A DNA stretch of 12,783 nt, taken from positions 1 through 12,783 of the forward strand of contig JAKSPV010000026.1 in assembly GCA_024404475.1 (NCBI GenBank). The letters are read 5' to 3'. Position numbers and translations under genes: made by a program. The notes under the pieces were generated by a model. It had not been told where the DNA came from. It saw only the letters and a program-made list of their open reading frames with translations, and searched no databases. This DNA comes from Clostridia bacterium. Its GTDB lineage: Bacteria; Bacillota; Clostridia; Oscillospirales; CAG-272. Below are positions 1 through 7,457 of the stretch, piece by piece (within the stretch, counting starts at the first letter, position 1; the number at the start of each line of letters is the position of its first letter).

Positions 1-1644
1 GTGCGTCACGGGTTCATCCGAGATAGACGCCATGCGCTGCGTTTCGATGCGGAATCTGTTCTGCGACTGCGTAAACAGGAACATGACCGCGGGAAAGACG
101 AGAAGTCCGAAGACGCCGATTTCAACGAGCAGCGTGAGCGGGAGCGAATGGGCGTGCGGCGCCTGTTCGATCGCTTCGAGCGCGTAGGTCGGGTAGATCT
201 TCTGCCATGCGGCGTAGCCGACGCCGATGCCGCCCCAGAAGAAATCGCGGAGCAAAAGAAGCGTGCCCTCCCAGATGTGGACGCGGTAGAGGACGGAGGA
301 GTCCGAAAGTGTCGTCAGGCGGAGGAAAAAGTCACCCGGCAGCACCCAGAGAACGAGCGGCACGAGGACTGCTGCCGTCAGAACGAGCGGCCAGAACGAG
401 CGCCGGTCGAGGATCATATAGAAGAGGAACGCGGCAGCAGCGGCCACCCACGCGCCGCGGCTGAACGTAAGGCCGAGGCAGGCGACCATGGAAACGAACG
501 AGACGACGCCGAAGAAGCGGCTCTTTGCACTCTCCGCGTGCAGCGCCGCATAAAGCGCGAGCGGCAGAAGCAGAACGAGGTATTCCCCGAGCATATTCGG
601 GTTTTCAAGCGTGGCGACGGCGCCGCCCGGGATCGAGCTGAAGACCGTCTGATCGAGCCATGCGGAGGGACCGGCGAGCCGGCCGGTCACGGCCTCGGCG
701 ATGCCGAGGAGCGAAACGGCGAAGCCGCCGAAGAGCGCCGCACCGGCGCACCGGCGCAGCCACGCCTCCGTCGTCATCGAGAAGACGACGAGGAAGAACG
801 CGCCGAGGAAGCAGACGTAAACGAGCGCCGGCTGCAGGGATGCGGCAGACACGGAGAAGATGCCTCCGAAGAGGAAAAACACGCCGAAAACGAGCACGGC
901 GACGTCAAGCGTCTCCGGACGGAACGTGCGGTTGCCGCGGATGACCTTAATCGCAAGCGAGATGAGCAGGACGGCAATCGCGAAAATGAGGACGATCGTC
1001 GGTGCGAGCGGCATCAGGAAGAAGAGGAGCGGCACGCCGAACTCCGGCTGCACGAAGACGCGGAGCACGAAGACGAGCGCCGCGAGCACCCCGAGGATCA
1101 GCGGCAGCGGCACGAAATACGTGAGTGCGCCGAGCGCGAGCCCGAGAAGGAACGCAACCCACGAACGACCGCGGGTCGCTTCGGTGTCCATCGTTTCCCG
1201 GCGGACGCCGAGCGCCGTTTCAAAAAACGAGCCGAAAGAAGAATCGCGCAGTGCCTCGGAAAGCGTCTTGTGGGACAAGACGGACGGCAGCGACACGATC
1301 GCCGTGGCGACGGCCCAGTAAAGCGCCGTATAATCCGGCGCCACACTCGGCGAGAGCAGCACGGCAAGCAGCCACGCAAGCGCCGAATCGACGCCGAGCG
1401 ATAGGAAGATAACGCCGTACACGCGCAGGCGGCAGGCGATCATGAAACGGCCGAGGCCGCTGCAAACGCGGTCGATGCAGCTCGTCTCCACGCCGGACGC
1501 GACTATGCGCCGGAGCGAGGCGAACGGAGAGCGTCCGCCGGCCTTTTTTTCACGCGGCGGCAGTTCTGGATACGCGCAGAAAAGATGCCCGGTGACAGAC
1601 TCGTCAACGGCCTCTGCAAAGCGGTGTTCACTGCTTTTTGCCAT
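1..1644 (-). CDS. O-antigen ligase / Wzy-type polymerase family membrane protein (C-terminus beyond window)
   Basis: The minus-strand frame is open for 548 codons from an ATG at 1644 to the window edge, so the C-terminus is missing. It encodes a very hydrophobic protein with about ten visible membrane segments after a roughly 70-residue polar N-terminus. Motifs typical of the Wzy_C/O-antigen ligase family are visible: ENPN (347-350) followed by a hydrophobic helix, FSRGAW (394-399), a loop with R454 and W458, GGIGVGYAAW (471-480) and PHAHS (496-500). Family members join or polymerise lipid-linked glycans on the outer face of the cytoplasmic membrane, so a role in capsule, exopolysaccharide or teichoic-type polymer assembly is inferred. 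The start has a good ribosome binding site (AAAGGAG, forward 1650-1656, 5-nt spacing) and its own promoter. The long cytosolic N-terminus is unusual for the family. The family call is strong; the polymer made cannot be told. Confidence 0.85.
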   Translation of the reverse strand, partial: MAKSSEHRFAEAVDESVTGHLFCAYPELPPREKKAGGRSPFASLRRIVASGVETSCIDRVCSGLGRFMIACRLRVYGVIFLSLGVDSALAWLLAVLLSPSVAPDYTALYWAVATAIVSLPSVLSHKTLSEALRDSSFGSFFETALGVRRETMDTEATRGRSWVAFLLGLALGALTYFVPLPLILGVLAALVFVLRVFVQPEFGVPLLFFLMPLAPTIVLIFAIAVLLISLAIKVIRGNRTFRPETLDVAVLVFGVFFLFGGIFSVSAASLQPALVYVCFLGAFFLVVFSMTTEAWLRRCAGAALFGGFAVSLLGIAEAVTGRLAGPSAWLDQTVFSSIPGGAVATLENPNMLGEYLVLLLPLALYAALHAESAKSRFFGVVSFVSMVACLGLTFSRGAWVAAAAAFLFYMILDRRSFWPLVLTAAVLVPLVLWVLPGDFFLRLTTLSDSSVLYRVHIWEGTLLLLRDFFWGGIGVGYAAWQKIYPTYALEAIEQAPHAHSLPLTLLVEIGVFGLLVFPAVMFLFTQSQNRFRIETQRMASISDEPVTH

Positions 1645-1690
1645 ACGCGCTCCTTTCCCTCCCGTCCGCGGGAGATATTCCTTTTTTATT

Positions 1691-1719
1691 ATTATACTGC
1701 CTTTTTTTCCACATTGCAA
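1691..1719 (-). promoter_or_regulatory. Sigma-A-like promoter for the Wzy-type gene
   Basis: On the minus strand there is a perfect TATAAT (forward 1691-1696), preceded 17 bp upstream by TTGCAA (forward 1714-1719), a 4/6 match to the -35 consensus. The predicted start near 1684 gives a leader of about 40 nt containing the AAAGGAG site. The promoter diverges from the HAD-gene promoter about 75 bp away. Confidence 0.6.
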
Positions 1720-1790
1720 CGGGATTTTTGATTTTTTCCCCCGCGGCCGTTTTTCAGTCTCCGTTTTTTGTGAAAATCAGGTGAAATCTA

Positions 1791-1819
1791 TTGATTTCGG
1801 GAGTGTGCTTTGTTATAAT
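1791..1819 (+). promoter_or_regulatory. Extended -10 sigma-A promoter of the HAD-aspS-LTA-synthase-like operon
   Basis: TTGATT (1791-1796), a 17-bp spacer and TATAAT (1814-1819) form a near-consensus promoter. The TG at 1811-1812 makes a perfect TGnTATAAT extended -10. The predicted start falls at about 1825-1826, which decides the translation start of the HAD gene in favour of TTG 1847. Confidence 0.8.
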
Positions 1820-1846
1820 AAGAAAATGGAAAAGGAGTGGTGCTCT

Positions 1847-2491
1847 TTGGCGGAACTCTATATTTTCGACATGGACGGTGTTCTGCTCGACTCCGAGCCG
1901 GTCGTCACGCACGCCGCGCTGGAAGCGCTCAGCACCTACGGCGTCGAAGCCGCATACGGCGACTTTCTTCCCTTCACCGGCATGGGCGAGGATCGCTTCA
2001 TCGGCGGCGTCGCTGAACTGCACGGACGGGCTTTCGAGCCGGGGATGAAGAAACTGACCTACGAGATTTACTGCCGGCGCGCGAAGGACGAGGTGCTCGT
2101 CTATCCGTGGACGCGCCCGATGCTCGAGCATCTGCTCGCCCGCGGCAAAAAGATTGCCGTTGCCTCCGCCGCTGACCGGATCAAGGTCACCTGCAACCTC
2201 GGCTGCATCGGGATCGATCCGTCGCTCTTTTCCGCGATCGTCACCGGCAGCGAGATCGTGCGGAACAAACCCGCGCCCGATATTTTCCTCAAAGCCGCGC
2301 AGATGGCGGGCGTCGATCCCGCGCTCTGCACCGTGACGGAGGATGCGCTCTCCGGCGTCATGGCCGCAAAAGCCGCCGGGATGCGTGCCGTCGCCGTGAC
2401 GACCTCCTTCCCCGCCGGACGGCTCCGCGATGCCGGTGCCGACTTTGTCACGGACGACCTGCTCGACCTCTTCCGCGAGCTCGTCCCCTGA
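1847..2491 (+). CDS. HAD-superfamily phosphatase / beta-phosphoglucomutase-like hydrolase
   Basis: This is a 214-residue soluble HAD hydrolase, a normal length for the family. All four catalytic motifs are visible: motif I DMDGV with nucleophile D8 and acid/base D10, motif II S107 in VASAAD, motif III K141 in NKPAPD, and motif IV E165-D166 in VTEDALSGV, followed by AAKAAGM. A small alpha-helical cap (about residues 16-90, with GMGEDRF at 45-51) places it in subfamily I, with the phosphoglycolate phosphatase and beta-phosphoglucomutase relatives. The substrate is probably a small phosphorylated sugar or metabolite and cannot be narrowed. The start is taken as TTG 1847 because AGGAG (1833-1837) lies 9 nt before it, while the in-frame ATG at 1826 coincides with the predicted transcription start and has no ribosome binding site. 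It is first in an apparent operon, with aspS 48 nt downstream. Confidence 0.88.
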   Translation: MAELYIFDMDGVLLDSEPVVTHAALEALSTYGVEAAYGDFLPFTGMGEDRFIGGVAELHGRAFEPGMKKLTYEIYCRRAKDEVLVYPWTRPMLEHLLARGKKIAVASAADRIKVTCNLGCIGIDPSLFSAIVTGSEIVRNKPAPDIFLKAAQMAGVDPALCTVTEDALSGVMAAKAAGMRAVAVTTSFPAGRLRDAGADFVTDDLLDLFRELVP

Positions 2492-2539
2492 AACAGAAAA
2501 AACAGTCTTTGAGACCTCACATAAAGAAAGGCATTCGTT

Positions 2540-4339
2540 ATGAATACTGCATTCACGAAAAACGACCGCAGAACCGATTACTGCGGCGAGCTGACCGCCG
2601 CCGATATCGACCGCGAAGTCACCGTCCTCGGCTGGTGCCAGCGTCAAAGAGACCTCGGCGCCCTCATTTTCATCGACCTGCGTGACCGCACGGGCATCGT
2701 GCAGCTCGCGTTCGACGACGACACCGCGCGCGATGTTTTCAACCTCGCGTTCACCGTCCGCTCCGAATTCGTCCTCTGCGCGAAGGGCACCGTCCGCCAC
2801 CGCGGCGCGGCTGCCGTCAACAAGACGATCGCCACCGGCGAGATCGAAGTCGCCGTCAGCGAGCTGAAGATCCTCAGTACGTCGCAGACGCCTCCGTTCG
2901 AGATCGTCGAGAACAGCAACGTCAACAAGGAACTCCGTCTGAAGCACCGCTATCTCGACCTGCGCCGCCCCGATATGCAGCGCGTCATCATGGCGCGTTC
3001 CCGCATCACGAAGATCACCCGCGACTACTACGCCGCGAACGGCTTCATCGACATCGAAACGCCTGACCTCATCAAGCCGACGCCCGAAGGCGCGCGCGAC
3101 TATCTCGTGCCGTCCCGCGTCCATCCCGGCTGCTTCTATGCCCTGCCGCAGTCGCCTCAGCTTTACAAGCAGCTTCTGATGCTCTCCGGCTTTGACCGCT
3201 ACTTCCAGATCGCACGCTGCTTCCGCGACGAAGACCTGCGCGCCGACCGCCAGCCGGAATTCACCCAGATCGACACCGAGATGTCCTTCGTCACCGAAGA
3301 CGACGTCATGCGGATGCACGAGGGCTTCCTCAAATACCTGTTCCGCGAATACTTCGGCAAAGAGCTTGAAGGCGATTTCCTGCGTCTGCCGTGGCGCGAC
3401 GCCATGGAGCGCTTCGGCTCCGACAAGCCGGATATGCGTTTCGGCTTTGAGCTGAAAAACCTTTCCGACATTCTGAAAGACACCGAGTTCGCCGTCTTCC
3501 AGGGCGCGATCGCTGCCGGCGGTTCCGTCCGCGGCATCTGCGTCAAGGGCGGCGCATCCTTCTCCCGCAAGGAGATCGATAAGCTCACCGACTTCGTCAA
3601 GACCTACCGCGCACGCGGCCTCGCATGGTGCAAGTGGGCCGAGGACGGCACCGTGTCCTCCTCGTTCGCCTCGAAGATCAGCGAGGGCGAGCTCTCCGCG
3701 ATCCTCGAAAAACTGGAAGCCGAAAAGGGCGACCTCGTCCTAATCGTCGCCGACAAGAACAAGGTCGTCTTCGACGCGCTCGGCGCGCTCCGCTGCGAAT
3801 GCGCCCGCCGCCTCGGCATCCTCGATCCCAATGAATTCAAGTTCCTGTGGGTCACGGAATTCCCGCTTCTCGAATGGAGCGAGGAAGACGGCCGCTTCTA
3901 CGCGATGCACCATCCCTTTACCTCGCCGATGGACGAAGATATGCAGTACATCGACTCCGATCCCGGCAGAGTCCGCGCCAAGGCGTACGACATCGTACTC
4001 AATGGCGTGGAGCTCGGCGGCGGCTCGATCCGCATCCACTCTCCCGAGGTGCAGAGCAAGATGTTCGAGATTCTCGGCATGACGCCCGAAGAAGCCGAGA
4101 CGAAGTTCGGTTTCCTGCTCGAGGCGTTCAAGTACGGCGTGCCGCCGCACGGCGGTCTTGCATTCGGTCTTGACCGGATGATCATGCTGCTGCTCGGCGT
4201 GGACGACATCCGCGACGTTATCGCGTTCCCGAAGGTACAGAACGCGTCCGAGCTGATGTCCCGCTGCCCGGCACCTGCCGATCCGAAGGCACTCGAAGAA
4301 CTTTCGATCGCCGTCGTCGGCGAGACCGAGCAGAACTGA
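2540..4339 (+). CDS. aspS: Aspartyl-tRNA synthetase
   Basis: This is a 599-residue class IIb aminoacyl-tRNA synthetase, close to the usual bacterial size of about 590. It charges tRNA-Asp with aspartate in the cytosol. The order is: an OB-fold anticodon-binding domain (about 18-115, RDLGALIFIDLRDR), class II motif 1 around 171-191, the aspartate-pocket QSPQ (204-207), motif 2 FRDED...RQPEFTQID (228-245), a bacterial GAD insertion (about 290-430), FLWVTEFPLLEW (435-446), and motif 3 GLAFGLDR (539-546). L39 in the RDLG motif matches the discriminating E. coli-type enzyme rather than the RDHG of Pseudomonas-type non-discriminating AspRS. The second specificity position looks like Ala, so discrimination is only suggested. 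A site of type AAGAAAGG lies 8 nt before the ATG. It is the middle gene of the HAD-aspS-membrane enzyme operon. Confidence 0.98.
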   Translation: MNTAFTKNDRRTDYCGELTAADIDREVTVLGWCQRQRDLGALIFIDLRDRTGIVQLAFDDDTARDVFNLAFTVRSEFVLCAKGTVRHRGAAAVNKTIATGEIEVAVSELKILSTSQTPPFEIVENSNVNKELRLKHRYLDLRRPDMQRVIMARSRITKITRDYYAANGFIDIETPDLIKPTPEGARDYLVPSRVHPGCFYALPQSPQLYKQLLMLSGFDRYFQIARCFRDEDLRADRQPEFTQIDTEMSFVTEDDVMRMHEGFLKYLFREYFGKELEGDFLRLPWRDAMERFGSDKPDMRFGFELKNLSDILKDTEFAVFQGAIAAGGSVRGICVKGGASFSRKEIDKLTDFVKTYRARGLAWCKWAEDGTVSSSFASKISEGELSAILEKLEAEKGDLVLIVADKNKVVFDALGALRCECARRLGILDPNEFKFLWVTEFPLLEWSEEDGRFYAMHHPFTSPMDEDMQYIDSDPGRVRAKAYDIVLNGVELGGGSIRIHSPEVQSKMFEILGMTPEEAETKFGFLLEAFKYGVPPHGGLAFGLDRMIMLLLGVDDIRDVIAFPKVQNASELMSRCPAPADPKALEELSIAVVGETEQN

Positions 4340-4345
4340 CGCCCC

Positions 4346-4361
4346 GCCGGCGCCTGCCGGC
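4346..4361 (+). other. Intercistronic GC hairpin between aspS and the LTA-synthase-like gene
   Basis: A perfect 6-bp GC stem (GCCGGC/GCCGGC) with a GCCT tetraloop lies in the 48-nt gap after aspS. No T-tract follows, so it is unlikely to be a terminator. A role in mRNA stability or processing, letting the two genes be expressed unequally, is possible but inferred. Confidence 0.4.
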
Positions 4362-4387
4362 CAACACACGGTGAAGAAAGGAGTCAC

Positions 4388-6616
4388 ATGAACCGTTCTT
4401 ACACATCGCCGCCCCGCAAGGCACGTAAAATGACGACGGCGGAACTTTACCTCCGCCTCGGCAAGATCATCCTGCACTACCTTTACATGCCGCTGTCGAT
4501 CCTTTACATGGAGCTGATCCTCCGGTACTCGATCTACTACGACAAGCACCTGACGGGACTGCATTTCTTCTATATTTTCTGTTTCTCATTCGCATTCGGC
4601 TGGCTCGTGACGTTCATCGCGTCGTCGTTCCGCCGGCAGATCAACCAGATCATCCATATCGTCGCGCTCAGCGTTCTGACGGTGATCTTCTGGGTACAGT
4701 ACGGCTACTTCCACTTCTTCGGCGCGTTCTTCCGCTGGTCCACGATCGGCATGGCGACGGACGTCACCGACTACGCGCACGAAGCGTTCCAGATGATCAA
4801 GGGCAACTGGTTCTCGTTCGTCCTGCTCGTGATGCCGCTGCTCGTTTATATCTTCCTGATGCGGCCGTGGGCCGGCAAAAAGCCGAGTTCATGGAGCGTC
4901 CGCGGTATTCTCGGCGCCGGTGCGCTGACGCTGTATATTCTTTCCGTCTGCGTGATCTCCGCGCAGACCGAATACTACGGCGACTTCCAGCATTTCACGT
5001 ATCTCACGCCCGTTGAATCGGTCGAACGCTTCGGCCTTCTGACCGAAACGCGGCAGGATTTCCACGAGCTGATTTTCGGCGTCAAGGAGATCGAGATCGA
5101 TCCGAGCGAGCTCACCGACACAGTCGATAACCCGTTTGCCACAAAGGAACCGGTCACCGATCCTCCGACGACGAACCCCATCGTCACCGAACCCGGCAGT
5201 GACACGGAGCCGCCTTACGTTCCGCCGAAGGAATACGGCTACAACGTGCTCGACATCGACTGGGACGCCCTGATCGCCGGTGAGAAAGACAAGACGATCA
5301 AGGATATGCATCAGTATTTCTCAATCCAGACGCCGACAAAAGAAAACGAATACACCGGCATGTTCGAGGGCAAGAACCTCATTATGATGACGCTCGAGGG
5401 CTACTCCTACCGCGTCATCGAGCTCGCGCCCGAACTCTTCCCGCTGCTTCGCAAGATGACCTACGAGGGCTTCTACTTCACGAACTACTACGTCAGTATG
5501 GACGGCGGCTCGACCGCCTCCGGCGAATACGCCAACATGACAGGTATGTTTTACAAGGACGCGAAGTGCTTCACGAAGAGCGAAAAGACGTATATGCCGT
5601 TCGTGCTCGGCAACCAGTTCAACAAACTCGGCTACACGTCGATGGCGTTCCACAACTGGCGCGCCGACTACTACGACCGCAATCTGTCGCATCCGAATTT
5701 CGGCTACGATTACTACGCCTACGACCCGAACAAGGCCCTGCCGAAGTCCAACCGGCTTGACTTCAAGGCCGCAGGGTACATCCCCGCGACACACTCGAAG
5801 GATTACTACTGGCCGAACTCCGACTGGGCACTCGCCGACATCTCCCTGCCGTACTTCATCGACAAGACGCCGTTCAACGTCTACTACATGACGGTCAGCG
5901 GCCACGCGACGTACTCCTGGGGCGGCAACAACATGAGCAAGCAGCACCGCGACGAGGTCGCTGATCTGCCGTACTCCGAGACCGTCAAGGCATACATCGC
6001 CTGCAACCTCGAGGTCGAGCGGATGCTTGAACGTCTCTGCGAGGAACTCGAAGAAAAAGGCATCCTCGAGGACACCGTGTTCGTCATGGCGTGTGACCAC
6101 TATCCCTACGGTCTGACCTACAACGCCGAGACCGACCAGTACGACAAGACCTACACGCAGTACCTCTCCGAGCTGTACGGGATTCCCGAAAAGGGCATCG
6201 CGAACAACAAGGATCTCTACCGCAACTCGCTCGTGATCTACTGCGCGTCGATGAAAGAGCCCGTTATCGTGACGGAGCCCTGCTGCGCGATGGATATCCT
6301 GCCGACCGTCTCCAATCTGTTCGGCCTGCCGTACGACTCGCGCCTCATGATCGGCACCGACATTCTCTCCGATTCCGAAAACCTCGTGATCCTCAACTGC
6401 GACACGGGCGGCTCCGCATGGAACTGGATCAACCGCTACGGCTGGTACAGCACCGCGACCAAGACGTTCACCCCCGCACCGGGCGTCACGATGGACGAGA
6501 GCAAGATCGACGCTTACGTCAAGCAGATCAACACGATCGTCACGGCGAAGAAGAAATACTCCTGGGCGATCCTCGAAAAGGATTACTACAAGTACCTGAA
6601 ATCGTATATCAAATGA
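4388..6616 (+). CDS. LTA-synthase/sulfatase-family membrane enzyme
   Basis: This 742-residue protein resembles lipoteichoic acid synthases and related phosphoglycerol transferases of the alkaline-phosphatase superfamily. These act on the outer face of the cytoplasmic membrane, moving phosphoglycerol (or phosphoethanolamine) from a lipid to a glycan or polymer. The N-terminal third has about five hydrophobic segments (roughly 30-50, 58-80, 88-112, 140-160, 172-192). A Thr/Pro/Asp/Glu-rich linker (about 240-283) leads to the extracellular catalytic domain. Visible metal and nucleophile motifs, matched to LtaS by pattern, are E337 in TLEGYS, T376 in GGSTASGE (probable nucleophile), H506 in VSGHATYSW, and D570-H571 in MACDHYP. 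AAAGGAG at 4376-4382 fixes the ATG at 4388. It is the last gene of the aspS operon and ends at a strong terminator. Substrate and polymer are unknown, so I give no symbol. Confidence 0.88.
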   Translation: MNRSYTSPPRKARKMTTAELYLRLGKIILHYLYMPLSILYMELILRYSIYYDKHLTGLHFFYIFCFSFAFGWLVTFIASSFRRQINQIIHIVALSVLTVIFWVQYGYFHFFGAFFRWSTIGMATDVTDYAHEAFQMIKGNWFSFVLLVMPLLVYIFLMRPWAGKKPSSWSVRGILGAGALTLYILSVCVISAQTEYYGDFQHFTYLTPVESVERFGLLTETRQDFHELIFGVKEIEIDPSELTDTVDNPFATKEPVTDPPTTNPIVTEPGSDTEPPYVPPKEYGYNVLDIDWDALIAGEKDKTIKDMHQYFSIQTPTKENEYTGMFEGKNLIMMTLEGYSYRVIELAPELFPLLRKMTYEGFYFTNYYVSMDGGSTASGEYANMTGMFYKDAKCFTKSEKTYMPFVLGNQFNKLGYTSMAFHNWRADYYDRNLSHPNFGYDYYAYDPNKALPKSNRLDFKAAGYIPATHSKDYYWPNSDWALADISLPYFIDKTPFNVYYMTVSGHATYSWGGNNMSKQHRDEVADLPYSETVKAYIACNLEVERMLERLCEELEEKGILEDTVFVMACDHYPYGLTYNAETDQYDKTYTQYLSELYGIPEKGIANNKDLYRNSLVIYCASMKEPVIVTEPCCAMDILPTVSNLFGLPYDSRLMIGTDILSDSENLVILNCDTGGSAWNWINRYGWYSTATKTFTPAPGVTMDESKIDAYVKQINTIVTAKKKYSWAILEKDYYKYLKSYIK

Positions 6617-6644
6617 AAAAACGGGCCGGAAGGCCCGTTTTTTT
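6616..6644. terminator. Bidirectional intrinsic terminator between convergent genes
   Basis: ACGGGCC (6621-6627), a GGAA loop and GGCCCGT (6632-6638) form a 7-bp GC-rich stem, flanked by an A6 run on the left and a T7 run (6638-6644) on the right. It can terminate the LTA-synthase-like operon on the plus strand and the SOD-like gene on the minus strand. The stop codons of both genes abut it (6614-6616 and 6644-6646). Confidence 0.92.
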
Positions 6645-7273
6645 CATACCGGCTCGCTGTCCTCCATCGCCGCCGCGACGCCCAGCCAGTCCAGCATTTT
6701 GAGATAGGTGTCGGCGTAGGCGGCGCGGTCTTCCCCGAAGCGTCCGACGTAGGCGTGCTCCCAGAGGTCAAGGCAGAAGATCGGCTCGCCGAGCCGCGTG
6801 TCCGGAAGCGCGTAATCTTCCGTCCGGTCGAGGAGGCAGACCGCCCTGCCGTGCCGGCGGCGGACAAGCAGCCACAGAAACCCGTTCGTGCGTGCCTCGC
6901 GCGCCAGCGTCCGGAAACGGTAGAAGAAACTCTCGACGCTGCCGAAGGAGGACGAAAGAAAATCCGCCGCGTATCCGGCGGGCAAGTGTACCCTGCCGTC
7001 CGGCAGAAGATAACGGAAATAGAGCTCGTGGCAGAAGACGCCGCCGGCGCCGAAGCAGATATCCACGGCGACCGTTTTCGGAAAGCGGTGCGCTGTGCGG
7101 CAGAGCTGTTCCGGCGTTTTCTTCCAGGTGTCGGGATACCCGTCCGTCGCCACGGTCAAAAGCAGCGAACAGCTGTCTGCCGCGGCGCGGTGCGCCGCAA
7201 TCGTCTCTGCCGACGCAAGGCGGCCGTACGCCTCCGGAGGGAATGGGAGCGGCGGAATGTCAAATCGTCCCAT
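6644..7273 (-). CDS. Divergent Fe/Mn superoxide dismutase family protein
   Basis: This 209-residue protein aligns by eye with Fe/Mn superoxide dismutases over its whole length. The N-terminal IPPLPF and SAETIAAH match the SOD start, FCHELYFR matches the second ligand region, SSFGSVESF the middle, NGFLWLLV the GW-W-LV strand, and LDLWEHAYVGRF the family signature. The four metal ligands are all present: H28, H82, D169 and H173. The second-sphere residues differ: the positions of E. coli FeSOD His30 and Tyr34 are Ala32 and Ser36, and the usual Gln/Asn near the active site is not evident. Normal SODs convert superoxide to peroxide and oxygen. Whether this one is active, binds another metal or has another role is open. 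The ATG at 7273 has a GAGG site (forward 7283-7286) 9 nt upstream. There is no signal peptide, so it is probably cytosolic. The gene stands alone. Confidence 0.8.
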   Translation of the reverse strand: MGRFDIPPLPFPPEAYGRLASAETIAAHRAAADSCSLLLTVATDGYPDTWKKTPEQLCRTAHRFPKTVAVDICFGAGGVFCHELYFRYLLPDGRVHLPAGYAADFLSSSFGSVESFFYRFRTLAREARTNGFLWLLVRRRHGRAVCLLDRTEDYALPDTRLGEPIFCLDLWEHAYVGRFGEDRAAYADTYLKMLDWLGVAAAMEDSEPV

Positions 7274-7305
7274 ATCGTTTTACCTCGTTTCGCTTTTTTT
7301 GTACT

Positions 7306-7311
7306 ATTATA
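7306..7311 (-). promoter_or_regulatory. Candidate -10 box for the SOD-like gene
   Basis: On the minus strand a perfect TATAAT lies 32 nt upstream of the ATG at 7273, within an AT-rich run. No good -35 is seen at 16-18 bp spacing; the best candidate is CTGTCA at 19 bp. The promoter is therefore weak or needs an activator. Confidence 0.4.
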
Positions 7312-7381
7312 TAAAAGGAAGCGCCTTTCTATGACAGACGCGTTTTTTTGTAAAAAAGCGCCCGGAAACCGAAAAAAAGTG

Positions 7382-7410
7382 TTGACAAGCCCCGGGGTGC
7401 GTGATATAAT
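7382..7410 (+). promoter_or_regulatory. Perfect consensus sigma-A promoter of the rpmG-secE-nusG-rplK-rplA operon
   Basis: TTGACA (7382-7387), a 17-bp spacer and TATAAT (7405-7410) match the consensus exactly. TG at 7402-7403 adds a perfect TGnTATAAT extended -10. The likely start is A7417, giving a leader of about 120 nt before rpmG. This fits constitutive, growth-rate-linked high expression of translation genes. Confidence 0.92.
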
Positions 7411-7420
7411 GGCTGTACCT

Positions 7421-7443
7421 CGAAAAAAAGGGCCTTTTTTTCG
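7421..7443 (+). repeat. Perfect 11-bp inverted repeat (A7/T7) at the 5' end of the operon leader
   Basis: CGAAAAAAAGG (7421-7431) and its exact complement CCTTTTTTTCG (7433-7443) flank a single G. In RNA this gives an A-U hairpin beginning about 4 nt after the predicted transcription start. It could protect the 5' end, pause polymerase or act as a weak attenuator. The function is not known. Confidence 0.6.
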
Positions 7444-7457
7444 TGCGCGAAAATACG

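Noticed and set aside
1..1404. 467-codon plus-strand open frame rich in Arg and Glu
   Set aside because: It is the codon-aligned antisense of the Wzy-type gene. It has low-complexity composition, no ribosome binding site, and no recognisable domain.
1754..3319. 521-codon minus-strand open frame over the HAD gene and aspS
   Set aside because: It lies antisense to two well-recognised genes. It is a by-product of GC-rich codon usage and has no motif of its own.
3740..4564. 274-codon minus-strand open frame across the aspS 3' end
   Set aside because: It is antisense to aspS and to the start of the LTA-synthase-like gene, and crosses their boundary without regulatory signals.
5321..6100. 259-codon minus-strand open frame
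   Set aside because: It is antisense to the catalytic domain of the LTA-synthase-like enzyme, with Val/Arg-rich shadow composition.
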